DNA from: an uncultured Opitutaceae bacterium
GTDB taxonomy: Bacteria; Verrucomicrobiota; Verrucomicrobiia; Opitutales; Opitutaceae
Reading direction: 5' to 3'
DNA: 51,166 nucleotides
Assembly: GCA_903929355.1 (NCBI GenBank)
Contig: CAIYUN010000022.1
Coordinates: 1-51,166 of the forward strand
Part shown: in pieces, positions 34,858 to 42,599 of the stretch
Layout: each line of letters begins with the position of its first letter
Position numbering within the stretch: the first letter of the stretch is position 1
Made by a program: the position numbers and the translations under genes
The notes under the pieces: model-generated
Database searches by the model: none
Told to the model about the DNA's origin: nothing
Seen by the model: the letters and a program-made list of their open reading frames with translations, nothing else

Positions 34858-35826
34858 CCGGACCCCGACTTCCGGGTTGACCTGGGCGAGGGGTTTCTCG
34901 CCGCGCATGGCGAGGATGAGGTTCTGCACGGCGGCGGTGGCCTGGCGCACGACGCTCTCATAGGTGCGCGAGGCGATGTGCGGGGTGCAGACGACGTTGG
35001 GGAGCTTGAGCAGGGGATGATCGGGCGTGGGGGGCTCGGTGTCGAGGACGTCGGTGCCGTAGCCGCCCACCTGGCCCGACTGGAGCGCCGCGACCATGTC
35101 GGCGGTGTGGACAATCTCACCGCGCGCGCAATTCAGGATCAGCACGCCCTTTTTCATCTTCGGGAAGGACTTCGCGCTGATCAGGTCGCGGGTCTCGGGG
35201 GTGAGGTTGGTGTGAAGCGAAAGGTAGTCGGAAACGGCATAGACCTCATCGAGGTGGGCGGCGCGTTTCACCTGGTGGGCGGCGGCGAATTTCTCGTCCC
35301 AATAGATGTCGTGGGCGATCACGTTCATGCCAAACGCGCGGGCGCGGATCGCAACCTCCTTGCCGATGCGGCCCAGGCCGATGATCCCGATGGTCTTTTC
35401 GAGGAGTTCGTGGCCGGTTTTGCGCTTCCAGCCATTGGCGCGGGTCGAGTCGGTATGAAAGAGAAAGTTCTTCTCCAAGGCGAGCAGCAGGAGAAACGTG
35501 TGCTCGGCGACCGTGGTGTGATTGACGCCGGGGGTGAACAACACCGGCAGGCCGAACTCCGTGGCCGATTTCACGTCAATCTTGTCCACGCCGATGCCGT
35601 ATTTGCTTAAAACCTTGAGGCGCGGGCGGGCCTTTTCGAGGACCTGGCGGGTGATGGCATCGTCGCCGCAGATGTAGCCATCGATGTCGCCGACGAGGGC
35701 GAGGGTGTCGGCCTCGTTCAGGGGTCCGCGAGCGCGGATGATCTCCCAGCCGGTGCCGGCCAGCAGGTCATGATGCTGGCCGGGGGTGTCTTGGAAGGAA
35801 GTGGTGGTGAGCAGGACTCGGGTCAT
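34846..35826 (-). CDS. NAD-dependent D-2-hydroxyacid dehydrogenase (phosphoglycerate-dehydrogenase-like), 326 aa
   Basis: The Rossmann loop is GIIGLGRIGKEVAIRARAFG (about 147-166). Catalytic residues are in LNCARGEIV (Arg), DVLDTEPPTPDHP (Glu) and CTPHIAS (His). GDDAITRQVLEKARPRLKVLSKYGIGVDKID is the usual N-terminal pattern. Length fits a one-domain SerA-like enzyme without ACT domain; the substrate could be glycerate, glyoxylate or another 2-oxoacid. ATG 35826 starts MTRVLLTTTSFQ. Confidence 0.9.
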   Translation of the reverse strand: MTRVLLTTTSFQDTPGQHHDLLAGTGWEIIRARGPLNEADTLALVGDIDGYICGDDAITRQVLEKARPRLKVLSKYGIGVDKIDVKSATEFGLPVLFTPGVNHTTVAEHTFLLLLALEKNFLFHTDSTRANGWKRKTGHELLEKTIGIIGLGRIGKEVAIRARAFGMNVIAHDIYWDEKFAAAHQVKRAAHLDEVYAVSDYLSLHTNLTPETRDLISAKSFPKMKKGVLILNCARGEIVHTADMVAALQSGQVGGYGTDVLDTEPPTPDHPLLKLPNVVCTPHIASRTYESVVRQATAAVQNLILAMRGEKPLAQVNPEVGVRKIG

Positions 35827-35910
35827 GGAGGGAGAGGGAAAAGGAAACGGCATTTTTTGGAGGGAAAGCAATCTTTTGTGGGGCGGCCCGCTGCCAAGCC
35901 AGTCCATGGC

Positions 35911-35933
35911 TTGACACCGGTCGCATTCCGACC
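35911..35933 (+). promoter_or_regulatory. Putative promoter/operator of the phd-vapC pair
   Basis: TTGACA (35911-35916) matches a sigma-70 -35 box; CACTAA, 18 bp later, is only a weak -10. The inverted repeat GGTCG-cattc-CGACC (35919-35933) lies in the spacer, where an autoregulating Phd antitoxin would bind. It ends 24 bp before the antitoxin start. Confidence 0.45.
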
Positions 35934-35957
35934 ACACTAAGACCAGATTTATTTCCC

Positions 35958-36206
35958 ATGAATCCTGTCACCGTCGGCACCTACGAGGCCAAGACCAAGC
36001 TCACCAGCCTGCTGGCCCGCGTGGCACGGGGCGGCGAGGTCATCATCACCCGGCATGAGAAGCCGGTGGCCCGGCTCACATCGGTGCAGCCCGAGCCCCG
36101 GCATTCGGTCGCGGGGGCGCTCGACGGTCTGGCGGCGATCCGCGCCCAGGCCCGGCCGGGCCCTGACTCCCTGAAAGACCTGATCGTGGCCGGACGCCGG
36201 ACATGA
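35958..36206 (+). CDS. Phd/YefM-family antitoxin, 82 aa
   Basis: The segment VTVGTYEAKTKLTSLLARVARGGEVIITRHEKPVARL is the standard Phd/YefM DNA-binding and dimer domain; the C-terminal tail (AGALDGLAAIRAQARPGPDSLKDLI) would wrap the toxin. Stop and toxin start overlap as ATGA. Confidence 0.88.
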   Translation: MNPVTVGTYEAKTKLTSLLARVARGGEVIITRHEKPVARLTSVQPEPRHSVAGALDGLAAIRAQARPGPDSLKDLIVAGRRT

Positions 36207-36622
36207 CGCCGGTGGTCGTCGACAGTTCCGCCGTCCTGGGCTTGGTGCTGCCCGATGAAGGCGGGGTGATGGCAACCGCCTTGGAGGCGATGTTCCGCCA
36301 GGGCCCACCGGTGTTCGTCCCGGCCCATTGGGGCGTGGAAGTTGCCAACGGCGTCCTGATGGCCGAGCGCCGCCGCCGCCTCACCCCGGCCGATGCCGCC
36401 GCCGCCCTGAATTTCCTCCGGCAGCTCCCGATCACCGTGGACGATGGGCCGGTCGCCCGCGTCTTTGGCGAGGTTTCAGCGCTGGCGCGGCAGCATGGTC
36501 TGACCGCCTATGATGCGGCCTATTTGGAGCTCGCCATGCGGCGTCGCGCCACGCTGGCGACCCTCGACCACGCGCTCAATAAAGCCGCGAAGTCGGCCGG
36601 GTTGGCGCTCATTGCAGGCTGA
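36203..36622 (+). CDS. vapC: VapC-like PIN-domain toxin, 139 aa
   Basis: The PIN nuclease acidic residues are present: Asp7 (VVVDSSAVL), Glu46 (HWGVEVANG), Asp104 (LTAYDAAYLELA) and Asp122 (ATLDHAL). It cuts RNA, in known cases tRNA or rRNA. It is coupled to the Phd-like antitoxin by a four-base overlap. Confidence 0.9.
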   Translation: MTPVVVDSSAVLGLVLPDEGGVMATALEAMFRQGPPVFVPAHWGVEVANGVLMAERRRRLTPADAAAALNFLRQLPITVDDGPVARVFGEVSALARQHGLTAYDAAYLELAMRRRATLATLDHALNKAAKSAGLALIAG

Positions 36623-36752
36623 GGGGGCGCTGGAATATGCCGCCGTCATGGCCTGCCGAATTCCCTCCGGTCAGTAGCTAGTCGGGTTGTCTTGGGGTTG
36701 CCGGTATTTCGCGGTTGAGTGCTTCGGGGCCGGGCGCGAGGGTTGCGGCACC

Positions 36753-38186
36753 ATGGCATCTTTCCGTTCCGCCACCCAGCAGCTCCGCCGCCGCCTTGGC
36801 CCCCGCGTCGCCGTCACCGGCACCGCGCGTTTCAACGCCTCGTTTGACGGCAGCAAGCTTTCGTTCCTGCCCGACGCGGTGGTGAAACCCCGCGACGACG
36901 CTGACATCGCCATCGTGCTCGCGCTGGCGAACAAGCACCGCGTGCCCGTGACCGCCCGTGGGGCGGGCACGTCGCTGACCGGCTCCGCCTCGCCCCTGCG
37001 CGGCGGGTGGGTGCTCGACCTTTCCGGGTGGAACCACATCCACATCGAGGCCGACGCGGGGCTCGCTCAGGTGCAGGCGGGGGCCGTGGTCGCCGACATC
37101 CATCGGGCCGCCGAGGCGAAGGGCTGGTTTTACCCGCCCGACCCGGCGTCGAAGCAGTATTGCACGATCGGCGGCAACATCGCCTGCAACGCCGGCGGGA
37201 TGCACGGCGGCAAATATGGCGTCACGCGCGACTTCGTCCTCGCGCTCAAGGGTTTTATGCCGACCGGCGAGCCGGTGACCTGGGGCAGCGGCACCAAGAA
37301 GTTTTCCTCCGGTTTCAACCTGCGCGACCTGTGGATCGGCAGCGAGGGCATGCTCGGCGTCGTCACCGAGGCGACGCTCAAGCTCATCCCGCTGCCCGCG
37401 GCCCGGTGGACGCTGCTGACGTCGTTCACCAACGAAATCGCGGCTTTCCGCGCCGTGCGGGCGCTCTTCGCGCAGCGCGTGCAGCCGGCGATCTGCGAGT
37501 TTCTCGACCGGCATAGCGTGAAATGCGCCGAATCGGCCACGGGCAGGACCGTGTTTGCCGGACAGGCCGGCCGGCCGGTCGTGCTGATCGAGCTGGCGGG
37601 CACGGCGAGTGAGGTCGCCGAACAGAAAAAAGTGGTGCTGGCCTGGGCGCGAGGGCGGGCGGCCGCCTGGCGCGTCGCCCGCACCCGGGCCGAGGCGGAG
37701 GAACTGTGGGCGGTGCGCCGGGGCTGTTCGCCGGCCATGTTCAAGCTGGCCGACTCCAAGCTCAACGAGGACATAGTCGTGCCGCTGCGCAGTTACGAAA
37801 AATGCGCCCGCCTGCTGGAGAGGCTTCGCCGCGACTCGGGGCTCCCGATTCCGACTTTTGGCCACCTCGGCGACGGCAATCTGCACGTCAACATCATGTA
37901 TCACCGCGACCAGCCCGACGAATGCCGACGGGCCGAAAAGGCGGTGGACGCGTTGATGCGCGGGGTCGTGGCGCTGGGCGGGGCGATCTCGGGTGAACAC
38001 GGTATCGGGCTGGCGAAAACCCCCTTTTTGCGCCTCCAGCACCCGCCCGCGCAAATCCGGGCCATGCTGGCCGTGAAGCACGCGCTCGATCCCAACGGCA
38101 TCCTCAACCCCGGAAAAATGTTCGAGATTTTCAAGGTCTGGGAGCACCCACGCCTTGCGATCAAGATGCCTTGGGATCACAAGTAA
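36753..38186 (+). CDS. FAD-linked oxidase of the GlcD/D-lactate dehydrogenase type, 477 aa
   Basis: The FAD-binding PCMH domain is seen as VTARGAGTSLTGSASPLRGG, VQAGAVVADIHRAAEAKG, PDPASKQYCTIGGNIACNAGG and WIGSEGMLGVVTEATL; the C-terminal oxidase domain ends in THFGHLGDGNLHVN-like PTFGHLGDGNLHVNIMYH and SGEHGIGLAKTPFL, DPNGILNPGKMF. It oxidises 2-hydroxyacids such as glycolate or D-lactate. ATG 36753 begins MASFRSATQQL. There is no GlcE or GlcF partner next to it. Neighbouring hydroxyacid dehydrogenases point to a shared 2-hydroxyacid metabolism. Confidence 0.9.
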   Translation: MASFRSATQQLRRRLGPRVAVTGTARFNASFDGSKLSFLPDAVVKPRDDADIAIVLALANKHRVPVTARGAGTSLTGSASPLRGGWVLDLSGWNHIHIEADAGLAQVQAGAVVADIHRAAEAKGWFYPPDPASKQYCTIGGNIACNAGGMHGGKYGVTRDFVLALKGFMPTGEPVTWGSGTKKFSSGFNLRDLWIGSEGMLGVVTEATLKLIPLPAARWTLLTSFTNEIAAFRAVRALFAQRVQPAICEFLDRHSVKCAESATGRTVFAGQAGRPVVLIELAGTASEVAEQKKVVLAWARGRAAAWRVARTRAEAEELWAVRRGCSPAMFKLADSKLNEDIVVPLRSYEKCARLLERLRRDSGLPIPTFGHLGDGNLHVNIMYHRDQPDECRRAEKAVDALMRGVVALGGAISGEHGIGLAKTPFLRLQHPPAQIRAMLAVKHALDPNGILNPGKMFEIFKVWEHPRLAIKMPWDHK

Positions 38187-38235
38187 GGGTCCTGATTGGG
38201 CCTCTAGTGACAGCCTGCCAAGTAATGGCTCTCAT

Positions 38236-38256
38236 GATGCGCCATCTTGGCGCATC
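38236..38256. terminator. Perfect 9-bp inverted repeat after the glcD-like gene
   Basis: GATGCGCCA-tct-TGGCGCATC, 50 bp after the stop. A run of five T occurs only about 13 bp later, so it may be a terminator or an operator ahead of the sigma-factor gene (start 38403). Confidence 0.5.
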
Positions 38257-38402
38257 GCCACGGGTGCATTTTTCTTACTTGAGAGGTAAAATGTCCGTCA
38301 TTTAGTTGGAACGCATTAGGCTGATATAGGTCGCACCTACCAGCCGGTGGCTCTTCCCGGTCGTCCGTTGGTAGCACAGTAAAATCTCAACCCACGCGCG
38401 CC

Positions 38403-39485
38403 ATGCCCATTAAAGCCAAATCCTCCGATCTTCTGGCCGACGACGAAGCCGCCGCCGTTTCCACCACCGCCCCCGCCACGATCATCGCCGACCTCGGGGC
38501 CGAGCCCTCTTTTCTCGAACGGGCCTCGCCCACCACTGCCGAGGCTCCGATCGCCCATGGGGAGCGCAGCAACCTCCAGCTTTACCTCCAGGAGATCGGC
38601 AAGACCCCCCTGTTGACCATCGCTGAGGAGATCCAGCTCGCCAAACGTATCCGCAAAGGCGACAAGGCGGCCCGGGACCATATGATCTCGGCCAACCTGC
38701 GCCTCGTCGTGAAAATCGCGATGGACTACAAGGATTTTGGCCTGCCCCTGCTCGACCTTATCAGCGAGGGCAACATCGGCCTGATCAAGGCGGTCGAACG
38801 GTTCGACCCCCGCAAGGGCGGCAAGCTCTCGACCTACGCCGCCTGGTGGATCAAGCAGTCCATTAAGCGTGCGCTCGCCAACCAGAGCAAAACGATCCGT
38901 TTGCCGGTCCATCTCGTGGACAAAATCTCCAAGATGAGGCGGCTGGCGATGAAGCTCACCGAGGAGTTTGGTCGCGAGCCGACCGACGAGGAGCTGGCGA
39001 TTGAGCTGCAGATTCCGACCAGCAAGGTCGCCCACCTGAAATCGGTCAGCGTCCGTCCCGCGTCGCTCGACGCGCCCATCGGCGAGGACGGCGACTCCGC
39101 CACCTTTGGCGATCTGGTCGGCGATGAAAACGCCGTCAGCCCTTATGAGGGCCTGCGCGCCAAGGACCGCACCGACGATCTGCACGACATGATTGGCTCG
39201 CTCGACCGCCGCGAGGCGGAGATTCTCCGGCTGCGCTTTGGCCTCGAAGGCCGGGAGGAGCTCACGCTCGAGGAGGTCGGAAAGCGTTTCCACGTCACGC
39301 GCGAGCGCATCCGCCAGCTCGAATATCTGGCGCTGTCCAAGATGCGGCGGGCGCTGGCAAAACATGAGTCCATCCGGACCCAGGACGAGGTGGAGGAGGA
39401 GGACCGCGTGCGCCAACGCATGGAGATCATCCGCGAGTTCGTCGAGTCCAAGCACACTGCGGCGCTGAAGAACAGTCGGAACTGA
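38403..39485 (+). CDS. RNA polymerase sigma-70 family factor (RpoD/RpoS-like, group 2), 360 aa
   Basis: Region 1.2 begins SNLQLYLQEIGKTPLLTIAEE (about 56); region 2 has NLRLVVKIAMDYKDFGLPLLD, ISEGNIGLIKAVERFDPRKGG and STYAAWWIKQSIKRALANQS; region 3 is VDKISKMRRLAMKLTEEFG; region 4.2 is TLEEVGKRFHVTRERIRQLEY. Region 1.1 and the long non-conserved insert of primary sigma factors are missing, so it is probably an alternative group 2 factor, though short primary factors exist. The first 50 residues are Ala/Thr/Pro-rich. Confidence 0.9.
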   Translation: MPIKAKSSDLLADDEAAAVSTTAPATIIADLGAEPSFLERASPTTAEAPIAHGERSNLQLYLQEIGKTPLLTIAEEIQLAKRIRKGDKAARDHMISANLRLVVKIAMDYKDFGLPLLDLISEGNIGLIKAVERFDPRKGGKLSTYAAWWIKQSIKRALANQSKTIRLPVHLVDKISKMRRLAMKLTEEFGREPTDEELAIELQIPTSKVAHLKSVSVRPASLDAPIGEDGDSATFGDLVGDENAVSPYEGLRAKDRTDDLHDMIGSLDRREAEILRLRFGLEGREELTLEEVGKRFHVTRERIRQLEYLALSKMRRALAKHESIRTQDEVEEEDRVRQRMEIIREFVESKHTAALKNSRN

Positions 39486-39504
39486 GCGGCGTGGGAGGGG
39501 CGTC

Positions 39505-39984
39505 CTACGGCGCGAACTTCGCCTTGAGCGCGGCGGCGACATTGGGTGGCACGAAATGGGCCACATCACCGCCGTGGCGGGCGACCTGTTTCACCAGCGT
39601 CGAGCTGCAATAGCTGTAGGCTTCGTTGGGCATCACGAAGATCGTCTCCACCGTCGGGCCGAGGTGGCGGTTCATCAGCGCCATGTTGAATTCAAACTCG
39701 AAGTCAGACAGCGCCCGCAGGCCGCGGATGATGGCGGTCGCGCCCTGATCCCGTGCGAAGTCCACCAGCAGCCCGCCAAACACCACCGCGCTCACATGCG
39801 GGTGTTTCGCCAGGCAGGGCTGCAGCATCTCCATCCGCTCTCCGGGCGTGAACAAGGGGGCCTTGCCCGAGTCGAGCGCGATGCCCACGGTCACGCGGTC
39901 GAACAGCCGTGCCGCCCGTTCGAGGACATCGAGGTGGCCGCAGGTGATCGGATCAAACGTGCCGGGATAAATGCAGTGGCGCAT
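39505..39984 (-). CDS. coaD: Phosphopantetheine adenylyltransferase, 159 aa
   Basis: The nucleotidyltransferase motif is CIYPGTFDPITCGHLDVLERA, and the C-terminal adenylate contact is YSYCSSTLVKQVARHGGDV; IRGLRALSDFEFEFNMALMNR is diagnostic of CoaD. It forms dephospho-CoA from 4'-phosphopantetheine and ATP. ATG 39984 begins MRHCIYPGTFDP. It converges with the sigma-factor gene. The mobile element begins just upstream of this gene. Confidence 0.95.
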   Translation of the reverse strand: MRHCIYPGTFDPITCGHLDVLERAARLFDRVTVGIALDSGKAPLFTPGERMEMLQPCLAKHPHVSAVVFGGLLVDFARDQGATAIIRGLRALSDFEFEFNMALMNRHLGPTVETIFVMPNEAYSYCSSTLVKQVARHGGDVAHFVPPNVAAALKAKFAP

Positions 39985-40015
39985 GGAGGGGAAGTGGCCT
40001 GGAGCAGAATTGAAA

Positions 40016-40091
40016 AGGTGCGGTTTGGCGATGCGTTTCTCGCACCGTGGCGGGGCCGGATGTGGGCGGGACGCCCATGCCACCACCTTTT
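40016..40091. repeat. GC-rich hairpin repeat upstream of coaD, near the element border
   Basis: Two nested self-complementary parts: GGTGCG (40017) with CGCACC (40041), and GGGCG-gga-CGCCC (40064-40076) within GTGGGCGGGACGCCCATGCC. It ends in CACCACCTTTTTT, so on the plus strand it could terminate transcription coming from inside coaD antisense. I recall words like these as a genome-wide repeat in this phylum but cannot test it. Confidence 0.45.
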
Positions 40092-40120
40092 TTCCCCTCT
40101 GAGGGCGAAAAATCCGAAGC

Positions 40121-40147
40121 TAGGTTGCCAGTTGACGTGGCAACCTA
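40121..40147. promoter_or_regulatory. Perfect 10-bp inverted repeat directly upstream of the integrase
   Basis: TAGGTTGCCA-gttgacg-TGGCAACCTA, ending three bases before the integrase ATG. A site like this may bind the recombinase (core attachment site) or a repressor that blocks the int start. Confidence 0.6.
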
Positions 40148-40150
40148 CAC

Positions 40151-41377
40151 ATGAACCACCGTCAATCGTTTGTTGTCTGCCGCTTCAAAAACCGCAATGG
40201 CGTCACCTCGTGGCGCGTCTCCGGCTACCTCGCCGGCGTCCGCATCCGCCGCAACTTCCCGACCCGCGAGGAAGCCGCCGTCGAGAAGTCCGCCCTCGAC
40301 CTCAAGGTCATCCACGGCACCGCCGGCGGTGTCCGGGCGGCCACCACGTTCCTCAGCGATGATCAGCTCCGCGAGGCCGAAACAGCCTTTCGACGGCTGA
40401 CCGGGGCGGCCCAGCCGCTCACGTTCTATCTCGACTACGCCCTCACCAACTACCGCGCCCCGGAGCGCGCCCGGCCGCTGCCGGTGGCCGTGACCGACTA
40501 CCTGGCGGTCAGGCGCCGGGACCACACACAAGGGCAGATCTCCATCACCCAGCTCGACAGCATCCGTCGGACCTTGACCATCTTGGAGCGCCATTTCCCC
40601 GGCGTCACGCTGGACCAGCTTTCGGCCGAGCGCCTCACGGCCCATTGCCAGCGCGGCCTCGGCTGCCTGAAAACAGCCAACAACCGCCGGGGCGTGCTCG
40701 CCACCTTCTTCAAGCATGCTTTGCAGCAGGACTGGATTGCGGCCAACCCGATGGCCAAGGTGCCCCATCACCGGATTTCCCACCGGCGCGGCTCTGCCGC
40801 CACCCTGACCGCCGAGCAGGCCGAGAAGCTCATGCGCCATGTCGAGCAGCAGGAGGGCGGCGCGTTCGTCCCGTTCTTCGCCCTGGCACTCTTTGCCGGC
40901 ATCCGCCCGTGCCTCCGCACCGGTGAAATCTTCAAGCTCCGACCGGAGCAAGTCCGCGTGGATACCGGCGTCATCCACATCGAGCCCGAGGTGTCCAAGG
41001 TGCGGATGAAACGCAACGTGACCATCCAGCCCAACCTTGCGGCCTGGCTCACGGCCTACCCGTTGGAGAAATTTCCCATCATCCGACCGGGCTTGAAACG
41101 CCAGCGGGCCACCATCGCCAAGGCGTTTGGCCTGTCCCACGACATCATGCGCCACACGTTCATTTCGATGCACGTCGCCAAGTTCCGCTCAATGGGCGAG
41201 GCCGCGTTGCAGGCCGGCAATTCCGAGAGTATCATCCGCAAGCACTACCTGGACTTGAAGACGCCCGCCGAGGCCGAGGCGTTCTTCAGCATCATGCCGG
41301 CGGGCCAAGCCATCACCACCACGGCCCAAACCTTCCCCTTCCCGGCACCGAGGACGGCCCTAGCAGCGGCCGGCTGA
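40151..41377 (+). CDS. int: Tyrosine recombinase/phage-type integrase, 408 aa
   Basis: An N-terminal arm and SAM-like core-binding domain (about 105-205) precede the catalytic domain. The active residues are Arg252 (LFAGIRP), a candidate Lys283 (EVSKVRMKR), His330 and Arg334 (SHDIMRHTFIS), and the nucleophile Tyr366 (IIRKHYLDLK); the usual second His is replaced by Asn (LQAGNSES), a common variant. A small extra piece, CLRT, follows GIRP where the family usually reads GIRPxE. It starts four bases after a perfect inverted repeat. It probably integrates and excises this element. Confidence 0.9.
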   Translation: MNHRQSFVVCRFKNRNGVTSWRVSGYLAGVRIRRNFPTREEAAVEKSALDLKVIHGTAGGVRAATTFLSDDQLREAETAFRRLTGAAQPLTFYLDYALTNYRAPERARPLPVAVTDYLAVRRRDHTQGQISITQLDSIRRTLTILERHFPGVTLDQLSAERLTAHCQRGLGCLKTANNRRGVLATFFKHALQQDWIAANPMAKVPHHRISHRRGSAATLTAEQAEKLMRHVEQQEGGAFVPFFALALFAGIRPCLRTGEIFKLRPEQVRVDTGVIHIEPEVSKVRMKRNVTIQPNLAAWLTAYPLEKFPIIRPGLKRQRATIAKAFGLSHDIMRHTFISMHVAKFRSMGEAALQAGNSESIIRKHYLDLKTPAEAEAFFSIMPAGQAITTTAQTFPFPAPRTALAAAG

Positions 41378-41470
41378 CCGAACGACCGGTTTTGCGGCCA
41401 AATCGACGCCCGCGCCACCACACCGGTGCGGGTGTTCCGTTGTGCGGCCAGTTGATGCGGCGCCCATGGC

Positions 41471-41701
41471 ATGAACCAGCCCACGCCTGCCTCTCCCAGC
41501 ACCTCCCAATTGATCGACATCGTCGCCCTGCAAAAGAGCGGGATCTTCCCCGCCGCCCGCCCGCCATCCATCCGCCCGCTGCGGGAATGGACGCGTCTTC
41601 GCCGCATACCGCACCACCGAGTAGGCCACTTCGTGTATTACGACGCCGCCGACGTGGCGGTCCACATCCGCACCAAGCTGAAGGTGCCAGCCCGCGAGTG
41701 A
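41471..41701 (+). CDS. Small winged-helix/MerR-like protein, excisionase candidate, 76 aa
   Basis: The C-terminal half, SIRPLREWTRLRRIPHHRVGHFVYYDAADVAVHIRTKL, has the pattern of excisionase-type DNA-binding proteins (helix, short turn, basic recognition helix, beta-wing ending in a DAxDV-like segment). Position right after the integrase on the same strand supports this. It may also act as a directionality or regulatory factor for the cargo operon. Confidence 0.6.
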   Translation: MNQPTPASPSTSQLIDIVALQKSGIFPAARPPSIRPLREWTRLRRIPHHRVGHFVYYDAADVAVHIRTKLKVPARE

Positions 41702-41710
41702 AGCCGAAAA

Positions 41711-41755
41711 CGCTCACACGAGCATTTTGCCCAATCGTGTGGGGCAACCCGAGCG
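41711..41755. promoter_or_regulatory. Nested inverted repeats upstream of the cargo operon
   Basis: CACACGA (41715-41721) pairs with TCGTGTG (41735-41741); outside them CGCTC (41711-41715) pairs with GAGCG (41751-41755); TTGCCC (41728-41733) pairs with GGGCAA (41742-41747). These alternatives could form an operator or an attenuator-type switch, 56 bp before the first cargo gene. Confidence 0.45.
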
Positions 41756-41810
41756 TCCATCAAAGGATTGCACAACTCCCCGCCGGGCTCCAAGGTGCGA
41801 TTCTACTACA

Positions 41811-42599
41811 ATGGGTCATGTCCGCCTCGGCATACTTCCGCGCACCCGCGCCTGGAAAGAAGTGGTCGGCTTGATCGCCGACGGGTGTGACGTCGAAGAA
41901 GTTGCGGGGGCGGTTCTCACCGCGTCCGACCGGGCGTTTCAAGCGGTCCAGAAAGATGCCGGATTCAGCGACGCCTTAACGCTCCTGACGCAATTGGCCA
42001 TCGCGGCCAAAAAGTCTGATCCGGCGGCCCACCTGACCTCCGCAGGGCTGAATCTGTCGCCGCAAAGTTCTGTGGCCGAGGTGGCGGCGGCCATTCACAA
42101 GGCGCTTGATGCCAAAAGCGCGCAACGGCGTGAGCACAGCGATTTTGCCGAACTGGCGCAAAACGCCCTGGTTGGCGGGGTGGTAAAGCATTTGGACGAA
42201 GGGCTCGGCCGGCTGGTCACCCCGTCAGCGGCCGAGGTCCATAAGGCCCTGGCCAAGCTGGGCCGTCCAGCGGAGTTTGGCCGGCTGGCCCGCACCTTTT
42301 TCGACCGGCTGTCACGCGATTGCATCGGGTACTTTCTGTCGAAGACGCTCGGATCCCATGTCGGCGAAGGCCACAGGTTTGCCACCGCCTCCCAGGTTGC
42401 GGAATTTGAGCGGGCGATGGCGCAGCACACCCACGAGGCCAGTGAAATTGTGGAGCGTTACAGCAGCGAATGGTTTTCCAAGCATCGTCACGAAGGCGGC
42501 GGCGACATCTCAGCCGAGACCTCGGGCCATTTTGGATGGTATGCGATGGAGAAAATGCGGAAGGAGCTGAAAGCCCGATCCCAACCCGATGCACCTTGA
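41811..42599 (+). CDS. QatB-like partner protein of a QueC-like enzyme, 262 aa (function unknown)
   Basis: The protein starts MGHVRLGILPRTRAWKEVVG and is predicted soluble and mostly helical (for example ASDRAFQAVQKDAGFSDALTLLTQLAIAAKK). No catalytic motif is visible. I recall a family of hypothetical proteins starting MGxxRLGxLPxTxxW next to QueC-like genes. In the Qat system QatB is likewise the partner gene of the QueC-like QatC and, as I recall, begins with Met-Gly. The stop overlaps by 11 bases the start of the QueC-like gene, so the two are coupled. ATG 41811 is used because this conserved start follows; upstream codons look non-coding. The QatB analogy is inference from context. Confidence 0.6.
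   Translation: MGHVRLGILPRTRAWKEVVGLIADGCDVEEVAGAVLTASDRAFQAVQKDAGFSDALTLLTQLAIAAKKSDPAAHLTSAGLNLSPQSSVAEVAAAIHKALDAKSAQRREHSDFAELAQNALVGGVVKHLDEGLGRLVTPSAAEVHKALAKLGRPAEFGRLARTFFDRLSRDCIGYFLSKTLGSHVGEGHRFATASQVAEFERAMAQHTHEASEIVERYSSEWFSKHRHEGGGDISAETSGHFGWYAMEKMRKELKARSQPDAP

Noticed and set aside
39985-40150. tRNA gene as integration target
   Set aside because: No cloverleaf or T-loop GTTC-type sequence could be found beside coaD or the integrase.
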